Positions 20,963-34,066 are shown, counted from the first letter of the stretch. The stretch: 64,000 bases of DNA from Argentina anserina (GCF_933775445.1 NC_065875.1:21637555-21701554), one strand, 5' to 3'. Notes: generated from the sequence alone by a model not told the origin. Numbers and translations: made by a program.

Positions 20963-22072
20963 TCACAAGTATCTTAAAATCCACTTGACAGCATTCCAGT
21001 GCTCCTTGCCTGGATTAGATAAGAATCTGCTAACAACACCAACTACATGTGTTATGTCTGGTCTAGTACAAACCATAACGTACATCAAGCTCCCTACTGC
21101 TGAGGCATATGGCACTGTTGCCATTTCTTCCTCCTCTTTCTGACTCGTAGGACTCTGTTTTGAGCTGAGCTTCATGTGACTAGCAAGTGGAGTAGCAACT
21201 GGTTTTGCTTTCTCCACGTGGAAACGCTCTAGTACCTTCTCAATGTACTTTTCTTGTGATAACCAAAATTTCTTGTTCCCACGATCACGGGCAATCTCCA
21301 TGCCCAAAATCTGCTTGGCTGGTCCCAAATCCTTCATATCAAAGGACTTTGATAAATCTGTCTTTAACTGCTGAATCATAGCAGTATCTTTGCCAACAAT
21401 TAACATATCATCTACATAAAGTAGTAAGATGATAAAATTACCTCCAGTGGGTTGCTGAATACAAACACACGGATCTGCTAACGTTCTTTTGCACCCACGA
21501 CTCACCATGAAAGAGTCAAACTTCTTATACCATTGTCTTGGTGCTTGCTTCAATCTGTACATGCTTTTCTTCAACTTGCAAATCATATGCTCCTTTCCAT
21601 TGACTTCGAAGCCTTCTGGTTGCTCCATATATATTTCTTCATCTAAATCACCATGAAGAAATGCAGTCTTCACGTCCATTTGCTCCACCTCTAGATCCAT
21701 GCTCGCAGCCATGCCCAAAATGACTCTAATCAAAGTCATCTTGACAACAGGTGAGAAAATCTCATCAAAATCAATTCCTTCTTTCTGGCTGAATCCTTTG
21801 ACAACTAAGCGAGCCTTGAATTTTGTCAGTTTCTCATTCTCATCTCGCTTTAACTTGAACACCCACTTGTTCTTGAGTGATTTTCGGCCTTTAGGAAGCT
21901 TCATCAACTCATAGGTGTCGTTCTTTAGTAAAGACTCCATCTCAGACTTCATGGCTAGCCTCCATTTGTCGTGGTCTTGATGAATCTTTGCTTCCCTGTA
22001 ACTTTCGGGCTCTCCGTCACTGGTCAAAAGGATGTAATTTGCATAAGGATCATCTCCATCATTAGTCACCAA
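20963..22072 (-). pseudogene. copia element 2: reverse transcriptase remnant
   Basis: A 369-codon open stretch with most RT motifs: KNKWVFKLKRDENEKLTKFK, RLVVKGFSQKEGIDFDEIFS, MDVKTAFLHGDLDEEIYMEQ, YRLKQAPRQWYKKFD, and catalytic LLYVDDMLIVGK. It ends at the TGA described for the RNase H block and is out of frame with the integrase block. Confidence 0.88.
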
Positions 22073-22178
22073 AATATATTGAGATGATGGATACTTGGTG
22101 GATGGAAGTTGCCTCCTGGTGCTTCTACGAACATCTACTTAATTATTCACATGCTGCTCCCCCTGATCAAACTCCCCT

Positions 22179-23165
22179 TCATCTTCGACTCTCCCCTTCA
22201 TCTTCGACTTCAGCATCTCCCGTGTCAGGTACATTTTCAATTCTATCACCTTGCAGCCCAACGTTGTATTCCTGCTGCAATGGTGAATCATAAATGCGAC
22301 TATCACTTGTTGCATTTGGTAGTACCTCTTTGTCGAAATCTGCAATAGATTTGTCTTCATGGAACACCACATCTCTGCTTCTTATGAATTTCTTCGTCTT
22401 TGGATTCCACAACCGGTAGCCAAACTCTTCTTCACCATAGCCGACAAATATGCATGGTGTCGCCTTGTCATCCAACTTTTTCCTATGCTCCTTGGATACA
22501 AGTGTGAATGCTTTACATCTAAATACTCTTAAATGTGAGTAGGATGCATCTTTCCCGGTCAAGACTTCATTTGGAGTCTTAAATTCCAAAGGTACACACG
22601 ATGCTTTGTTGATTAGGTAGCACGCAGTCTTCACAGCTTCTCCCCAAAATTCTTTTGATAATTTTGCCATCTTCAACATGCATCTGACTTTCTCCATAAT
22701 GGTACGATTCATCCGCTCTGCTACGCCATTATGTTGAGGGGTGCCAGGAACTGTCTTCTCATGTCTGATGCCATGCTTTGCACAATAATCTCTAAATTCG
22801 TGCGCTATTTACTCTCCGCCATTATCACTACGAAGACACTTCAATTTTCTTTCAGTCTCCCTTTCCACCATAGTGTGGAAAATTGTAAATATCTGGAACA
22901 CCTGGTCTTTGGATTTCAACAAATAAACTCAAACCTTTCGTGAAGCATCATCGATATAAGTAACAAAATACATATGCATCCCTAATGATTCTTCTTCCAT
23001 CGGGCCACACACATCTGAATGTACAAGATCTAGAATATTTTCTTTCCTAGTGAAAGTCTTTGAAAAACTAATTTTCTTATGCTTACCAGATAAATAATAA
23101 TCACAACAGTCTAGTGAGTTACCTTTGGCAACAGGAATTAGCGACTTTTTTACCAACAACTGCAA
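22179..23165 (-). pseudogene. copia element 2: integrase remnant
   Basis: Two open pieces in one frame (22929-23165 and 22179-22712) separated by stops. The first holds the end of the GAG-pre-integrase region and the first integrase Asp (LDLVHSDVCGPM). The second holds NRTIMEKVRCMLKMAKLSKE, FWGEAVKTACYLINKA and the C-terminal VFHEDKSI part. Inactive. Confidence 0.85.
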
Positions 23166-23243
23166 TCATTTCTCACTCATGTGGCCAAGACGTCTATGCC
23201 ACAAATTTGGAGAAGATTCCTCAACTGCATTCAACTCACTCTT

Positions 23244-24458
23244 TCATATCTTTCCATAGGTCTTGTAGAGTATGCAACACATTTTTCCTTTGGCAACTAC
23301 AAGAGATCCCTTGGTAAGCTTCCACTTTCCATCACTCCCATGATGATGAAAGCCTTGTCGATCAAGTACACCAGTTGACATAAGATTGAGACGTAGACCA
23401 GGAACATGTCTCACATCTTTCAATAATAACTGATAGCCCACATCTGTCTGCAAGCAAATATCTCCAATCCCAGCAATATTGGAGTAGCTGTCATTGCCCA
23501 TCTTCACTTTACCAAAGTCACCTGCTTTGTACGTAGTGAAGAACTCTACGTGAGAAGTGGCATGAAACGAGGATCCAGAATCAACGATCCATTGAACTCC
23601 AGGATTATCTACTAGTAGACATTCACCTCCAAGTGACAGGAACTCACTCTCATCATGAGACACCGCAACAGCAACATTGTTTGTGTCCTCCTTTTGTTGA
23701 TGAGTAGTGTCTTCTTTTGCTTCTTTGAATTCTCGCTTCAATTTGTTATAATTTTTCTTCATGTGGCCTGAAAGACCACAATGATGACACTTTCCATTGA
23801 ATCTTGTTCTAGATTTGCTAATACTTCTTTCGTGACCTCTGGGTCCTTTGCTCTTTGCTCCTTCCTCTCCTCTCCACAACGAAGAATTGACAATTTTCTG
23901 AACTTGATGAAGAACTCCTTCTTGTTTCTTCGTTCAACATATTATCTTTAATATTTTCCATAGATAATACACCATTAGGAGCAGAGTTACTTACAGTGAC
24001 AATAAATGTCTCCAAGCTATATGGTAACGACTCGAGCAGCAACAACGCTTGTAACTCATCATCAATCTTCATGCTCATCGTGGCTAATTGATTGAGAACA
24101 CTCTGAAAGTTGTTGAGGTGCTCGGTCACTCGAACGCTTCCCCGATACTTCATGTTGACAAGCTTTTTAATGAGAAAAGCTTTCTTGGCAGTAGTCTTTT
24201 TCTCAAATAAGGACTCCAGCTTCAACCAAAGCTCATACGCGCTGGTTTTATTGGCAACATGGTGAAACACACTATCGTCCACCCATTCACGAATATGACC
24301 GATGGCTTTGCGGTTCATCTTCGTCCAAATTGCTGGTGAAATCTCACTTGGCTTGGCATCGTCTCCCTCGATCGGCTCATGCAAATCTTTGCAATAGAGA
24401 ATATCCTACATTCTTGGCTTCCAGTAATCCAGTTGGAGTTCACAAATATTGTAACCCC
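23244..24458 (-). pseudogene. copia element 2: gag-protease remnant
   Basis: Gag (23818-24384 open; similarity extends to about 24458 past an in-frame TAG) has a UBN2-type region (AYELWLKLESLFEKKTTAKK). A frame change leads to a zinc knuckle CHHCGLSGHMKKNY, in which the last Cys has become Tyr. The protease site WIVDSGSSFHAT follows, then the beginning of the pre-integrase region. Confidence 0.85.
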
Positions 24459-25186
24459 GCGCTTGATATTTAATAAATCACACTTTATTTGTACACGTGT
24501 CTACATTCTTGTTTGTTTTCAGATTCGCGTTCTACACTCATATCAGGAAAAAAAGGGTCTTTAAAGCTTTTGTGAATGACTAGAGATGAGCTTCATCTCA
24601 TATGCCAACGAGTTGATCGCGTCCTTCAACATTGGCTTCGGCTATGGTTGCTGCAATTCTGTTGTTGTATAGGCATTGCCGCATCAATCGATTTGTTTAA
24701 TTTTTTTTTCTCTTAAGAATGAAAAGATACAATTATACAATTTCAATCGACCAATTACAATTGATTATACATTAAAAAACAGTCGTGTCAAATGTCGACT
24801 GAGATTTATCAGTACAAATTTTATACATTAGAACACATGTTACCGATCAATAGAATCGTCAAAAATAAACTCAATATAGTGGTGTACATTCAACAGCATG
24901 CGTGACATAAACGTCGAGATCAATAGGCCAAATGTCAGCTACCATCTCAAAGGCTGAAATTGAAACCGACTTTAAACAGTTCAAAGGATGTGAAGACTTA
25001 AGATCACAAGTCTTTGCTAAATTCAAAGAGGTATTCATCCGTCTTTAGTCATGACTCCCAACTGGAGAGAATTTTCCAATTACTTGGAGTATAACGTCAT
25101 TGCTCATGTATGGCAACAACTGCATTTCCCAACTACAAGAGAGTTCAATAGAGTATTCTCTCCTCCACTGAAGAACACCCGGAATC
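24459..25186. other. Intergenic upstream of AKR gene 3
   Basis: AT-rich, no ORF of note. It contains the distal promoter of AKR gene 3. No trace of the missing 3' part of AKR gene 2 was found here. Confidence 0.4.
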
Positions 25187-25193
25187 TATAAAT
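25187..25193 (+). promoter_or_regulatory. TATA box of AKR gene 3
   Basis: TATAAAT, about 50 bp before the ATG at 25241. The surrounding leader (ACCAAAAAGAACAC) resembles that of gene 2 (ACCAAAAAGAACCC), so the two genes share a promoter by duplication. Confidence 0.6.
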
Positions 25194-25240
25194 CCCACAA
25201 CTCACCAAAAAGAACACATCTTTTATCAAAGTCGATCAAG

Positions 25241-26499
25241 ATGGCACCAACCCAAATCCCAGAGGTTGTTCTTAAATCCTCCAACGGCCGCCGGACCATG
25301 CCTGTGCTTGGCTTCGGCACAGCATCCAACAATTTACAACCAGAGGTTCTCATAGAAGCTGTGATCGAGGCCATCAAGCTCGGTTACCGCCACTTCGACA
25401 CAGCTTCGCTTTACGGCTCTGAGCAGAGTCTGGGAGTAGCCATTGCCAAAGCACTCGAACTCGGACTTGTGTCTTCTCGTGACGAGCTCTTCATCACTTC
25501 CAAGCTTTGGTCTAATGATGCTCACCCTCACCTCGTTCTTCCTGCTCTCAAGAAATCGCTGCAGTAAGTTTAGTGATTTGGAAATAAACAAAAAAAAAAT
25601 GTTGACTTTTTGTTGATGAATTGGGTGATGAATATTTTGTGTGAATTGATTTGTGTAGGAATCTTCAATTGGAGTATCTTGATCTGTATCTGATTCACTG
25701 GCCGATTAGTGCTACGCCTGGGAAGTTGAGTCACTTATTAGAAGAGAAGGACCAAATGCCTATGGACTTCAAGGGTGTGTGGGCAGCTATGGAGGAAGCT
25801 CAGAAACTTGGACTCACCAAGTCTATTGGAATCAGCAACTTCTCTACCAAAAAGACTCAGGATTTGCTCTCTTTTGCTACTATTCCTCCTTCGGTTAATC
25901 AGGTGATTGATCTCTTTTTTCCCATAGCAATTCTAGTAGTATTGGACTGAGGTTTTAGTAATATTGATCAGTTTTGTTTATCTTTAGGTTGAGATGAGCC
26001 CATTTTGGCAACAGAAGAAGCTGAGAGAGTTCTGCAAGGCCAATGGTATAGTCGTGACTGCCTTCTCCCCATTAGGTGCCATTGGAACTAGTTGGGGCAC
26101 CAATCATGTTCTCGAAAGCAAAGTGCTTAATGAAATCGCCGAGGGTCATGGAAAGACTGTTGCTCAGGTTTATATAACTGCATTATAACTTTGTTGTAGG
26201 AACTTATTGGTACCCATTAGTTTGACAAACATATAGATTTTGTGACTTGATTGTGGTACTTGTTTTGGTTTCAGGTTTGTATTAGATGGATTTATCAGGT
26301 AGGGGCAACTCTTGCAGTGAAGAGCTACAACAAGGAGAGGTTGAAGCAGAATGCGCAGGTGTTTGACTGGGAACTAACAGAAGAGGACCTTGAGAAGATC
26401 AATCATATCCCACAGCAGAAAATGATGCTTCGAGAAGAATTGGTTACGGCTACTGGACCATACAAGTCCCTTGATGACTTATGGGATGGGGAATATTAA
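25241..26499 (+). CDS. Aldo-keto reductase, AKR4 type, gene 3 (4 exons)
   Basis: Exons 25241-25563, 25659-25902, 25988-26167 and 26275-26499 join to 972 nt, 323 aa, the same length as gene 1. Catalytic tetrad complete: D53 and Y58 ([11 protein letters not shown]), K88 (FITSKLW), H121 (LYLIHWP). The NADPH motif [12 protein letters not shown] and the C-terminal LDDLWDGEY are present. The first two introns match gene 1 in position and phase; a third intron (26168-26274) splits ...KTVAQ|VCIRW, where gene 1 is continuous. Gene 2 is closer to gene 3 than to gene 1 (shared NNLQPEVL), so gene 3 and gene 2 are the younger duplicates. Reductase of unknown carbonyl substrate. Confidence 0.93.
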
Positions 26500-28035
26500 C
26501 TTCACTCTGTTTGAAAATGAAAATGAAGATGTATGTATAACACTATCAGATGAATAAGGTTGCCAGCTAGATCATGTATCTATGGTGTTGGTGTTGTAAT
26601 AACCGATTTTTCGGAACGAGTATTGAATAGTTTTTAAGATTATAAATTTGTGAAATTTAATTAAACGGATTTTGTTTGCTTAGCGAAGCGGTAAATCGAA
26701 AACGGAAACGTTATCGGAACGTTTAATTAGAAAAACGTTACGTTTCTGCGACGTAAAAATCGACTTTTATTTCGTCGTTTTTTTTAGAAAACTTTCTTTA
26801 TGGAAGTTGTAGAGCTCGTCGATATGAGTTCGTAGACGCGTCACACGTTCGAATCGGACGTCGGACATGAAAGTTAATAACGTCGGAAGTTAGTTTCCAA
26901 TTTTGGAAACGAGTATAAAAGGGCATTTTTGAGATTAGGGTTTCCATAATTGGAAAACCCTCTCTCTCCGCCTCCCTCTCCCTCTCACCCGAGCTCTCCT
27001 CTCTCTCTTGGCTCTCACCTCCGATCTCCCTCCACCGAGGGAGGTGTTCCTCACCACCGGCTCCAAGGCGCTCAGCAGCTCGACGCGACTTCCCACCGAG
27101 TAAGGCACGAGCTCCAGCGTCACCGTGAAGTATCGCCGAACCTCACCGAGCCCAACAACGACGGGTTCAAGCCCTCCGCCGTTCTAGCAGCCCTCCGCCG
27201 ATGCGAGCACTCGATCCTCATCCCTCTCCACCCTCTGACGCCACAGGTGAGCGATCACGATGCGACTCGAGCCGAGACAAGCCCTCCTTGAGGGATCGAG
27301 CTCCGCCGATGATCCATCCCTCTCCGATGAGGTTCCAACGACTCCACCGTACTATCTAGGTAAGAATTGAAATGATTGATGTTTGTGTGTGATTGTTGGA
27401 TTGAAATTGTTGGATTTGAGTTGATTTTTGTGGAGATGGAGGATTGATGAACACCGCCGCCTTAGGCGGCACGTGTGGTTGCATGGAGGGAGTAGGAGGC
27501 GGCGTGAGGCCGTGGGAAGGTAGAGGAGGAGGTGAAGAGGAGATTTGGGGTGGCGGTGGCGTAATACGCCGGCGTGTGGGCCCCACGCGCTGCCACAGTG
27601 AGTGGTGCGGTCGCCGGTGAGTGGCGCGTGTACCCCACATGCGGCGGCGCGTGAACAATACATTCAAACAGTAAATTGTAAAATTTATTTTTACGGCGGT
27701 GAATGTAAAAATATGATTTACGTACGGTAAATGTAAATTTTATTTTACGTACGGTAAATGTAAATTACTTTCATTAAATGTAAAAAATAATTTCAGAAGG
27801 GTAATTTAGTAATTATTATTTACTGAGGCAGTATTTTACATTTGAATAGTATTCGTACGTACAGAAATACATAAACAGTATGTACACATACATGGATACG
27901 TAATTGATGTGTATTTATACAGAAATACGTGAATAGTAAATACATGACTTATTATTACTGTTTCGGCATTTAAGGTTTACGAAACGATTCTAAATTCTTT
28001 TCTTATCTTTTCAAGGTGATCGATAAATCAAGAAA

Positions 28036-28080
28036 ATGAATTATCTTCAGAAATTGTGGAATTACGCTCGAGTTGATAAG
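28036..28080 (+). other. Conserved 15-codon mini-exon in solo LTR A
   Basis: ATG plus 15 codons (MNYLQKLWNYARVDK) ending exactly at a GTGAGT donor. Solo LTR B has the same frame and end (MNYLRELWDYAQVNK). The changes keep length and frame. It may be the start of a spliced leader peptide or gag fusion of the parent element. Confidence 0.55.
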
Positions 28081-28151
28081 GTGAGTAAAATCTCACATAT
28101 TTACGAATCTACCCTTGCAGGGATTCAAGATTTTTCAGAGTTTTAAATATT

Positions 28152-28650
28152 GAAATACGACATGTATATAATATAGTGGATTATATATATATATATATAT
28201 ATTGTATAAATGGTAAATATGTACATATATATATAGTTCGCTATATAATATACTGTTATGATTTTATCGTGATTATGTCATTTTGATGACGAGATTTATA
28301 TATCGAGCATGTGATTTGATTTGTACAATATGAGGTGATGATTATTGTATGTGGTTTTAACATGGAGTTTGTTAAAACGTTTTGTCTTCGGACGTGTTTA
28401 TGAAATATGATATGTATATGATATAGTGGATTATATATATATTGTATAAATGGTAAAAAGGTACATATATATATAGTTTGTTATATAATATACTGTTATG
28501 ATTTTATCGTGATTATGTCATTTTGATGACGAGATTTATATATCGAGCATGTGATTTGATTTGTACAATATGAGGTGATGTTTATTGTACGTGGTTTTAA
28601 CATGGAGTTTGTTAAAACATTTTGGCTTCGGACGTGTTTATGTCTTCGGA
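28152..28650 (+). repeat. 250-bp tandem duplication in solo LTR A
   Basis: The unit starting GAAATACGACATG at 28152 recurs at 28402 with a few substitutions and a shorter AT run. The corresponding part of solo LTR B is also duplicated, so the duplication predates the spread of the family. Confidence 0.85.
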
Positions 28651-29435
28651 CCAGTCTTCGGACGTGTTTGGCATGTCGGAACCTAGACTTTGGCCGGACG
28701 AAAGTTACGATACAGTTAGAGCTCTAGTCTGTCTGCTGGAGTACTGCATGAGGGGTATCAGATGAGTTATCGGCTCATGAGTACTCATATCTTTGGATGT
28801 TGGGTAGCAGAAGGTTGCCCAATATCGGCGGTGTACTACGTGAGGGGTAACAGATGTGTACCAACGTTCATTAGTACCCGTATTATAAATGCATTTGGGT
28901 AACCAAAAGGGTTGCCCAATTTCTCATGAGCACTTTCATTTTTATATTTTGGACAACCAGACGGGCCGTCTATCGACTCATGAGTGCATTTATATTTGAT
29001 GTTTTTGTGGATTTCCGTATATATTGATATGTGAGTCTTATTGTTGTTTTTACTCATACGAGTTGTATAGCTTACCAGGTTTGTGTTTACAATCCCGGTA
29101 CACCAATTCGATGGTGTAGTGGATAACTTCGTAGGTGAGGATTAGCGGGAATTGACGAACCGCTAAGAGGACTTGAAGATATTTAGTTCCAGCTTGTGTA
29201 AGGATTTTGTGTGACTTTCTTGTGAGGTTTTTGTGAGGATTATATATTTCCATTTGTTATAATGTCGAATTATAATTTGGTTTGTAATAATCAGTTTGAC
29301 TGAGTTGTATTTTGAACTCAGAGATGATCCGCTGTGGCATTTAAAATGATTTCGATTCATTGAGATTGTTTTGGTGTTTTTCATGACTTCGAAATTTGAG
29401 TTTCATACTCGAAATTTTGGGGTCGTGACAGGTGT

Positions 29436-32278
29436 GCATCGTATAAGACTTCTGTTCAACTCTGGAAACACATTGCTTGGGTTCCAATCCTCCATTTTGT
29501 TGTTAATCATAAGGAAATGACTGATATTTGAAATTTAGCGAGGCCTAATTACATGGGTGGAATTCACTTCTGGTTTCGTATATAACAATCCTACAGTGTT
29601 GCTCAAATCAGTTAGATGTGTCATCTTTTAAAGTTGGTCATAATAGCTCAGGTAAGCCAAAAACACACATCCACATAGAGCCAATAGGGAAGAGAAGAAT
29701 GAAATTATAAGTTCCAACTGCCTAGTCATACAAGAATGAACCGATCCTGCAGAACTGCAGATATTGCTCAAAGCCTCAAACAACAAACCTCGTGTATAAC
29801 CAAATTCAATTGAAATATAGTTGGGCCCGACTTGTACATGCATTGGCCATTGGGTCATTGGCTAATTTGGGCTTAAGAGCATCTAAAATGATGGTTGTCA
29901 CTACTTGGCCCATCCTTATAATACATGAGGTTCTTGCTTGATGAGTCGTTGTGCACGAATATCATAATCAGAGGTTCAGGATTAGTCGCTGTACTTCTGT
30001 ATTACCGATAAATAGGCTAAATAACACGGATGAAGAAATTAGTGTACAGAATTGTCTTCATAATTCATTCTTGATACTCATGGCCTAACTTGTATAGAGT
30101 TAGTACCACAGTTCAATAGAGCCATCTTATTTACATTATTTGGAACGTACGTCTAAGTTATCTTTAGTGCCCTTGATGATCTTCACTTTTGTCCCACTAT
30201 AAGAGACACTCATTCAATAACAAAGAAGATGGTAAAGAAGCCTACAGCTAACCAAACTTGCTACGACCACCGCGTATCACATTGATAGTGTATGCTTCAT
30301 ATGGATAGTATGTAGTTAATTGCATGCATCCTAGCAACCCATATAACGTTTTTAAGGCCAGAAATTTTGAAATTAGAGGACGAAAAAATTTCGGCAGAAG
30401 AGTCTTGGGGAGCATTATTTTCTCTTCTGAATCGAGAGTAGGGGGCCTGCGAGAAAGCTAAAAATGAACATATGAAAACTCGGGGAAGTAGCAACTAAAA
30501 TGGCCGGGAAATTGAACATTAATCTAATTGGAGAAAGTTTGAAATTACAAAGAAATCATATTTGTAGCAGATATCATTTACGTATGAATATATATATATA
30601 TGATTATTAAATCTCAAGTGTTTAGATTGTGAACAATGTAATAAACAGATTTGGTTGAATATATATGAGAATTGTGAACCGTATCTCACTAGTATGGAAT
30701 TTGTCAAGGGTTTGATCACAAGCTCTATTCATACCTCAATAACCTCATGGCCTAATTTATAGTAGCCGGATGAAGCATGCATTAGTTCCACGCTCTCATC
30801 ATCTATGACGTTTTTGTACGTTCTCTTTACTGCCCTCTAATCACTGTAGACACCCCATCATCTAGAATGTTTATGTTTGCTTTACTTCCCTCTAATCACA
30901 AACACCCCAATCAACAATAAGGTAGACCCGGTGGAGGATCCAACCTTCTGACCAAAGTGGACGAGAGTAACTGAGATTAACCACCGCAATTCACATTGCT
31001 AGCAGGCTTTCATACAGAAACATGCATATATATCTTTGCTGTCATGCAAACCGTGTAACCCTAAGTAATAACCAGAAGAGGAAGAGGGGACCAAAGAATG
31101 AGCATGGTAGGAAGCTACAAAATCATAGAACTAGTAAAATCAAGCACCGGCAGCTCTATAAAGCACGACAATGTTCTGTAAGAAGCTCATGGTAGCTATA
31201 TATATATAATCGATCCCATAGATTAGCCAGTGTAAGCTAACGAACGTAGACTTCCATATACATTCACACACCTACCTGCAGCTACCTCTCACAAATGTAA
31301 TGCCATTCATTTTCTTGTCCAGCAAAGCATAAAGCACAATGAAAAAAGAAGCAGGTTGTGTTAAGTTTTTGTTGTCTAACTTGTCTCGCACGCCTCTGCT
31401 CTATTCCCCAGTCGACGTCTCACGATTTATACCACAGCATTAGATCAGTATTAACTCCCCTGCTTTATTACACCATTAACTCCAACTGTTAATTGTAATT
31501 ATTCTGGAAATCTAATCCTCCTTTAACCTTGATAATCTCATTCTAGATAAACTTAATACTGTTAGTTAATAGTAATTATACAAAAGTCAACTACTGCAGG
31601 GGCATGCAGCCGCAACATTAAAAAGAGCAATAGGAATAGGGGAATGATGAGTGCTACTCTACTACTGCTTCTGCTTAGCCTTGTATAGTCTTTTCTATGT
31701 TCACAGATCTTTTTTTTGTATATCTGAACAATGATATATACAGTTGTACACAGATTAAAACGACTATTGTGTGAAAAGGCAAATGTATGATTGTTCCAGT
31801 ATTAGGGCACGGAACACGTGGAATATGATTGGTGGGTTATAATGAGAGTATTAGGGAGGCAAAATCCTGACAGAGATAAACAAAGAAAGCAACTCCTCTT
31901 AACGAGTCCGACATGAGCGTAAATTCACATCTCAGACTTTGTTCTTCCTTTGCTTCCTTCCTGCTAGATCTTAGAGAACTACTGACCATTATATCGTGTG
32001 GTTGGGCACTTGATCAGCTAGCTCTTCACACACACGTATATATAATATATGTGTATGTGTGGGATCGACCAGTACATACCTGTTACGATCTGTCTCGATC
32101 TGTACCATCTATATAGGTAATGCTATCATAAATTTAGCAAAATACAAATTCTATGACATAGAGATTTAATTCATTGGATAGATGTGTACGTCATCATCCT
32201 TATATTTGGTCATACGCATTCAATTAAACAATTAAACATCATAAATTTTCTTTGACAGAGAATTGAAGGTAACCCTGG
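29436..32278. other. Intergenic between the two solo LTRs, no gene seen
   Basis: About 2.8 kb of AT-rich DNA with no ORF above 70 codons that looks real. The first ~90 bases after solo LTR A read as an open frame without a recognisable product. Confidence 0.4.
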
Positions 32279-33648
32279 TAGAATGTAACGACCCTAAATT
32301 TTCGAGCTTAAAAACTCAAAATTCTAAAGTCGTTAAACACAAAATAATCTCAAATAAATCGAAATCGTTAAGTGTATCAGCGGATCATCTCTGAGTTCCA
32401 AATACAACTCAGTCAAACTGATTATTACAAACCAAATTTATAATTCGACATTACAATATGATGGAAAATGTAATAATCCTCACAACTCTCACAAAGCTCA
32501 CAAATAAATTCACTCAAATTCTCACACAAATCCACGCCAGAAATCTCACCACGAACAGGATACGAACGACTTCGAAACTCCGGAGTCGTCACTCAATCTC
32601 CGCTAATCAGTACCTGCGGAATTATCCCCTACACCATTGAATTGGTGCACCGGGATTGTAAACACAAACCCGGTAAGCTTATAGCTCGTATGAGTAAAAT
32701 GACAATACAGTTCGCATATCAATATATACGAAAAATCACAATCAACAATATAAATGCCCTCATGAGTCAATGGACGGCCCATCTGGTTGTCCCAAAAAAA
32801 TATAAAATAAAACGCTCATGAGAAATTAAGTAACCCTTCTGGTTACCTAAATGCATTTATAATACGGGTACCAAGAACGCTGGTACACATCTATTACCCC
32901 TCTCGTAATACACCGCAGATATTGGATAGCCACCCGCTACCCAACATCCAAAACAATCTGAGTACCCATGAGCAGATAACCACCCGTTACCTCACATGTA
33001 GTACTACGCTGATATTGGGTAACCACCCGCTACCCAACATCCAAAACAATCTGAGTACTCATGAGTAGATAACCACCCGTTACCTCACATGAAGTACTAT
33101 GGCTGACAGACTAGAGCTCTAACTGTATCGTAACTTTCGCCCGGCCAAGGCTAGGTTCCGACTTGCCAAACATGTACAATAATCTCACATCATATTGTAC
33201 TAAATCACGTCCAAAGACAAATTAACTTTTTAACAAACTCAATGTTAAACTCACGTACAATAATCACACATCATATTGTACGTTTCAAAATTATGCTCGA
33301 TATAATCGCAATAAAACTCATAACAGTATATTATATAGAAAACTATATATATTCATACTTATTTACCATTTATACAATATATATATAGTTTACTATATCC
33401 TATACATGTCATATTTTACAAACACATGCTCAATACACAATTTCTCGTCATTGAAATGACCGTTTCTAATGAATTAATAACAGTACATAACATAATGAAC
33501 TATATATATATATATACTTATTACCATTTATACAGTATATATGTAGTTCACTATATTGTATACATGTTCGTAATTCATTATTAAATACCCTTGCAAAATA
33601 TTGAATCACCGCGAGGGTAGATTCGTAAATACGTGAGATTTTACTCAC

Positions 33649-33693
33649 CTTATTGACTTGAGCGTAATCCCACAATTCCCGAAGATAATTCAT
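33649..33693 (-). other. Conserved 15-codon mini-exon in solo LTR B
   Basis: Reads MNYLRELWDYAQVNK and ends at a GTGAGT donor, the counterpart of the mini-exon in solo LTR A. Confidence 0.55.
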
Positions 33694-33874
33694 TTCGTTG
33701 ATTTAACGATCACCTTGAAAAGATAAGAAAAGAATTTAGAATCGTTTCGTAAACCTTTAAATGCCGAAACAGTAATAATCGGTTACTGTTCAACAATTTT
33801 CGGTTTTACGAAATTATTGTTCAGTGTTACTGTTCAGTGTTACTATTCACGGTTACTGTACAAATATACAGTTA

Positions 33875-34066
33875 ATACGTATTTCTGCACGTATAAATAT
33901 TATATACGTATTTCTGTACGTATAAATATTATATATGTATTTCTGTACGTATAAATATTAATACGTATTTCTGTATGTATAAATATTATATACGTATTTC
34001 TGTACGTATTAATATTATATACGTATTTCTGTACGTATAAATATTAATACGTATTTTGTACGTATA
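33875..34066. repeat. ~30-bp minisatellite in solo LTR B
   Basis: About six to seven units of a 28-32-bp repeat with TACGTATTTCTGTACGTATA. Solo LTR A has only scattered ACAGAAATACG words at the same place, so the array expanded in this copy. Confidence 0.8.

Larger units (their letters stand above)
19778..24458 (-). mobile_element. Decayed Ty1/copia element 2, 5' LTR missing
   Basis: On the minus strand this runs from gag through protease, integrase, RT and RNase H to a 3' LTR (19778-20430). It is unrelated at family level to copia element 1 (Tnt1-like protein sequence). Stops and at least two frameshifts break every domain. There is no second LTR before 25.2 kb, so the 5' LTR, leader and gag start are gone. 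The left end lies inside exon 2 of AKR gene 2, just after a GGGAA (19773-19777) that could be one TSD copy. Its 5' boundary (about 24458) is judged only from where gag similarity stops. Confidence 0.88.
26595..29430 (+). mobile_element. Solo LTR A, 2836 bp, TSD GGTGT
   Basis: Starts TGTAATAACC and ends GGGTCGTGACA, with perfect GGTGT duplications at 26590-26594 and 29431-29435. No internal retrotransposon domains, so it is a solo LTR left by LTR-LTR recombination. Length and termini suggest a Ty3/gypsy family with long LTRs (inference). TATAAAA (26914-26920) is followed by an AGGGTTTCC leader. AG|GTAAG (27360) and AAG|GTGAGT (28081) splice donors are conserved in copy B. A 250-bp tandem duplication lies at 28152-28650. 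The second copy of the family is 32284-35315, inverted. Confidence 0.9.

Noticed and set aside
26950..27291. 113-codon ORF in solo LTR A
   Set aside because: Pro/Ser-rich leader sequence between TATA box and first splice donor; not kept as an ORF in copy B.
29094..29130. tRNA-like GGTGTAGTGG text
   Set aside because: No cloverleaf or T-loop could be built around it; it lies within the solo LTR.
29436..29530. Open stretch after solo LTR A as a gene remnant
   Set aside because: Only about 30 codons, no recognised family.
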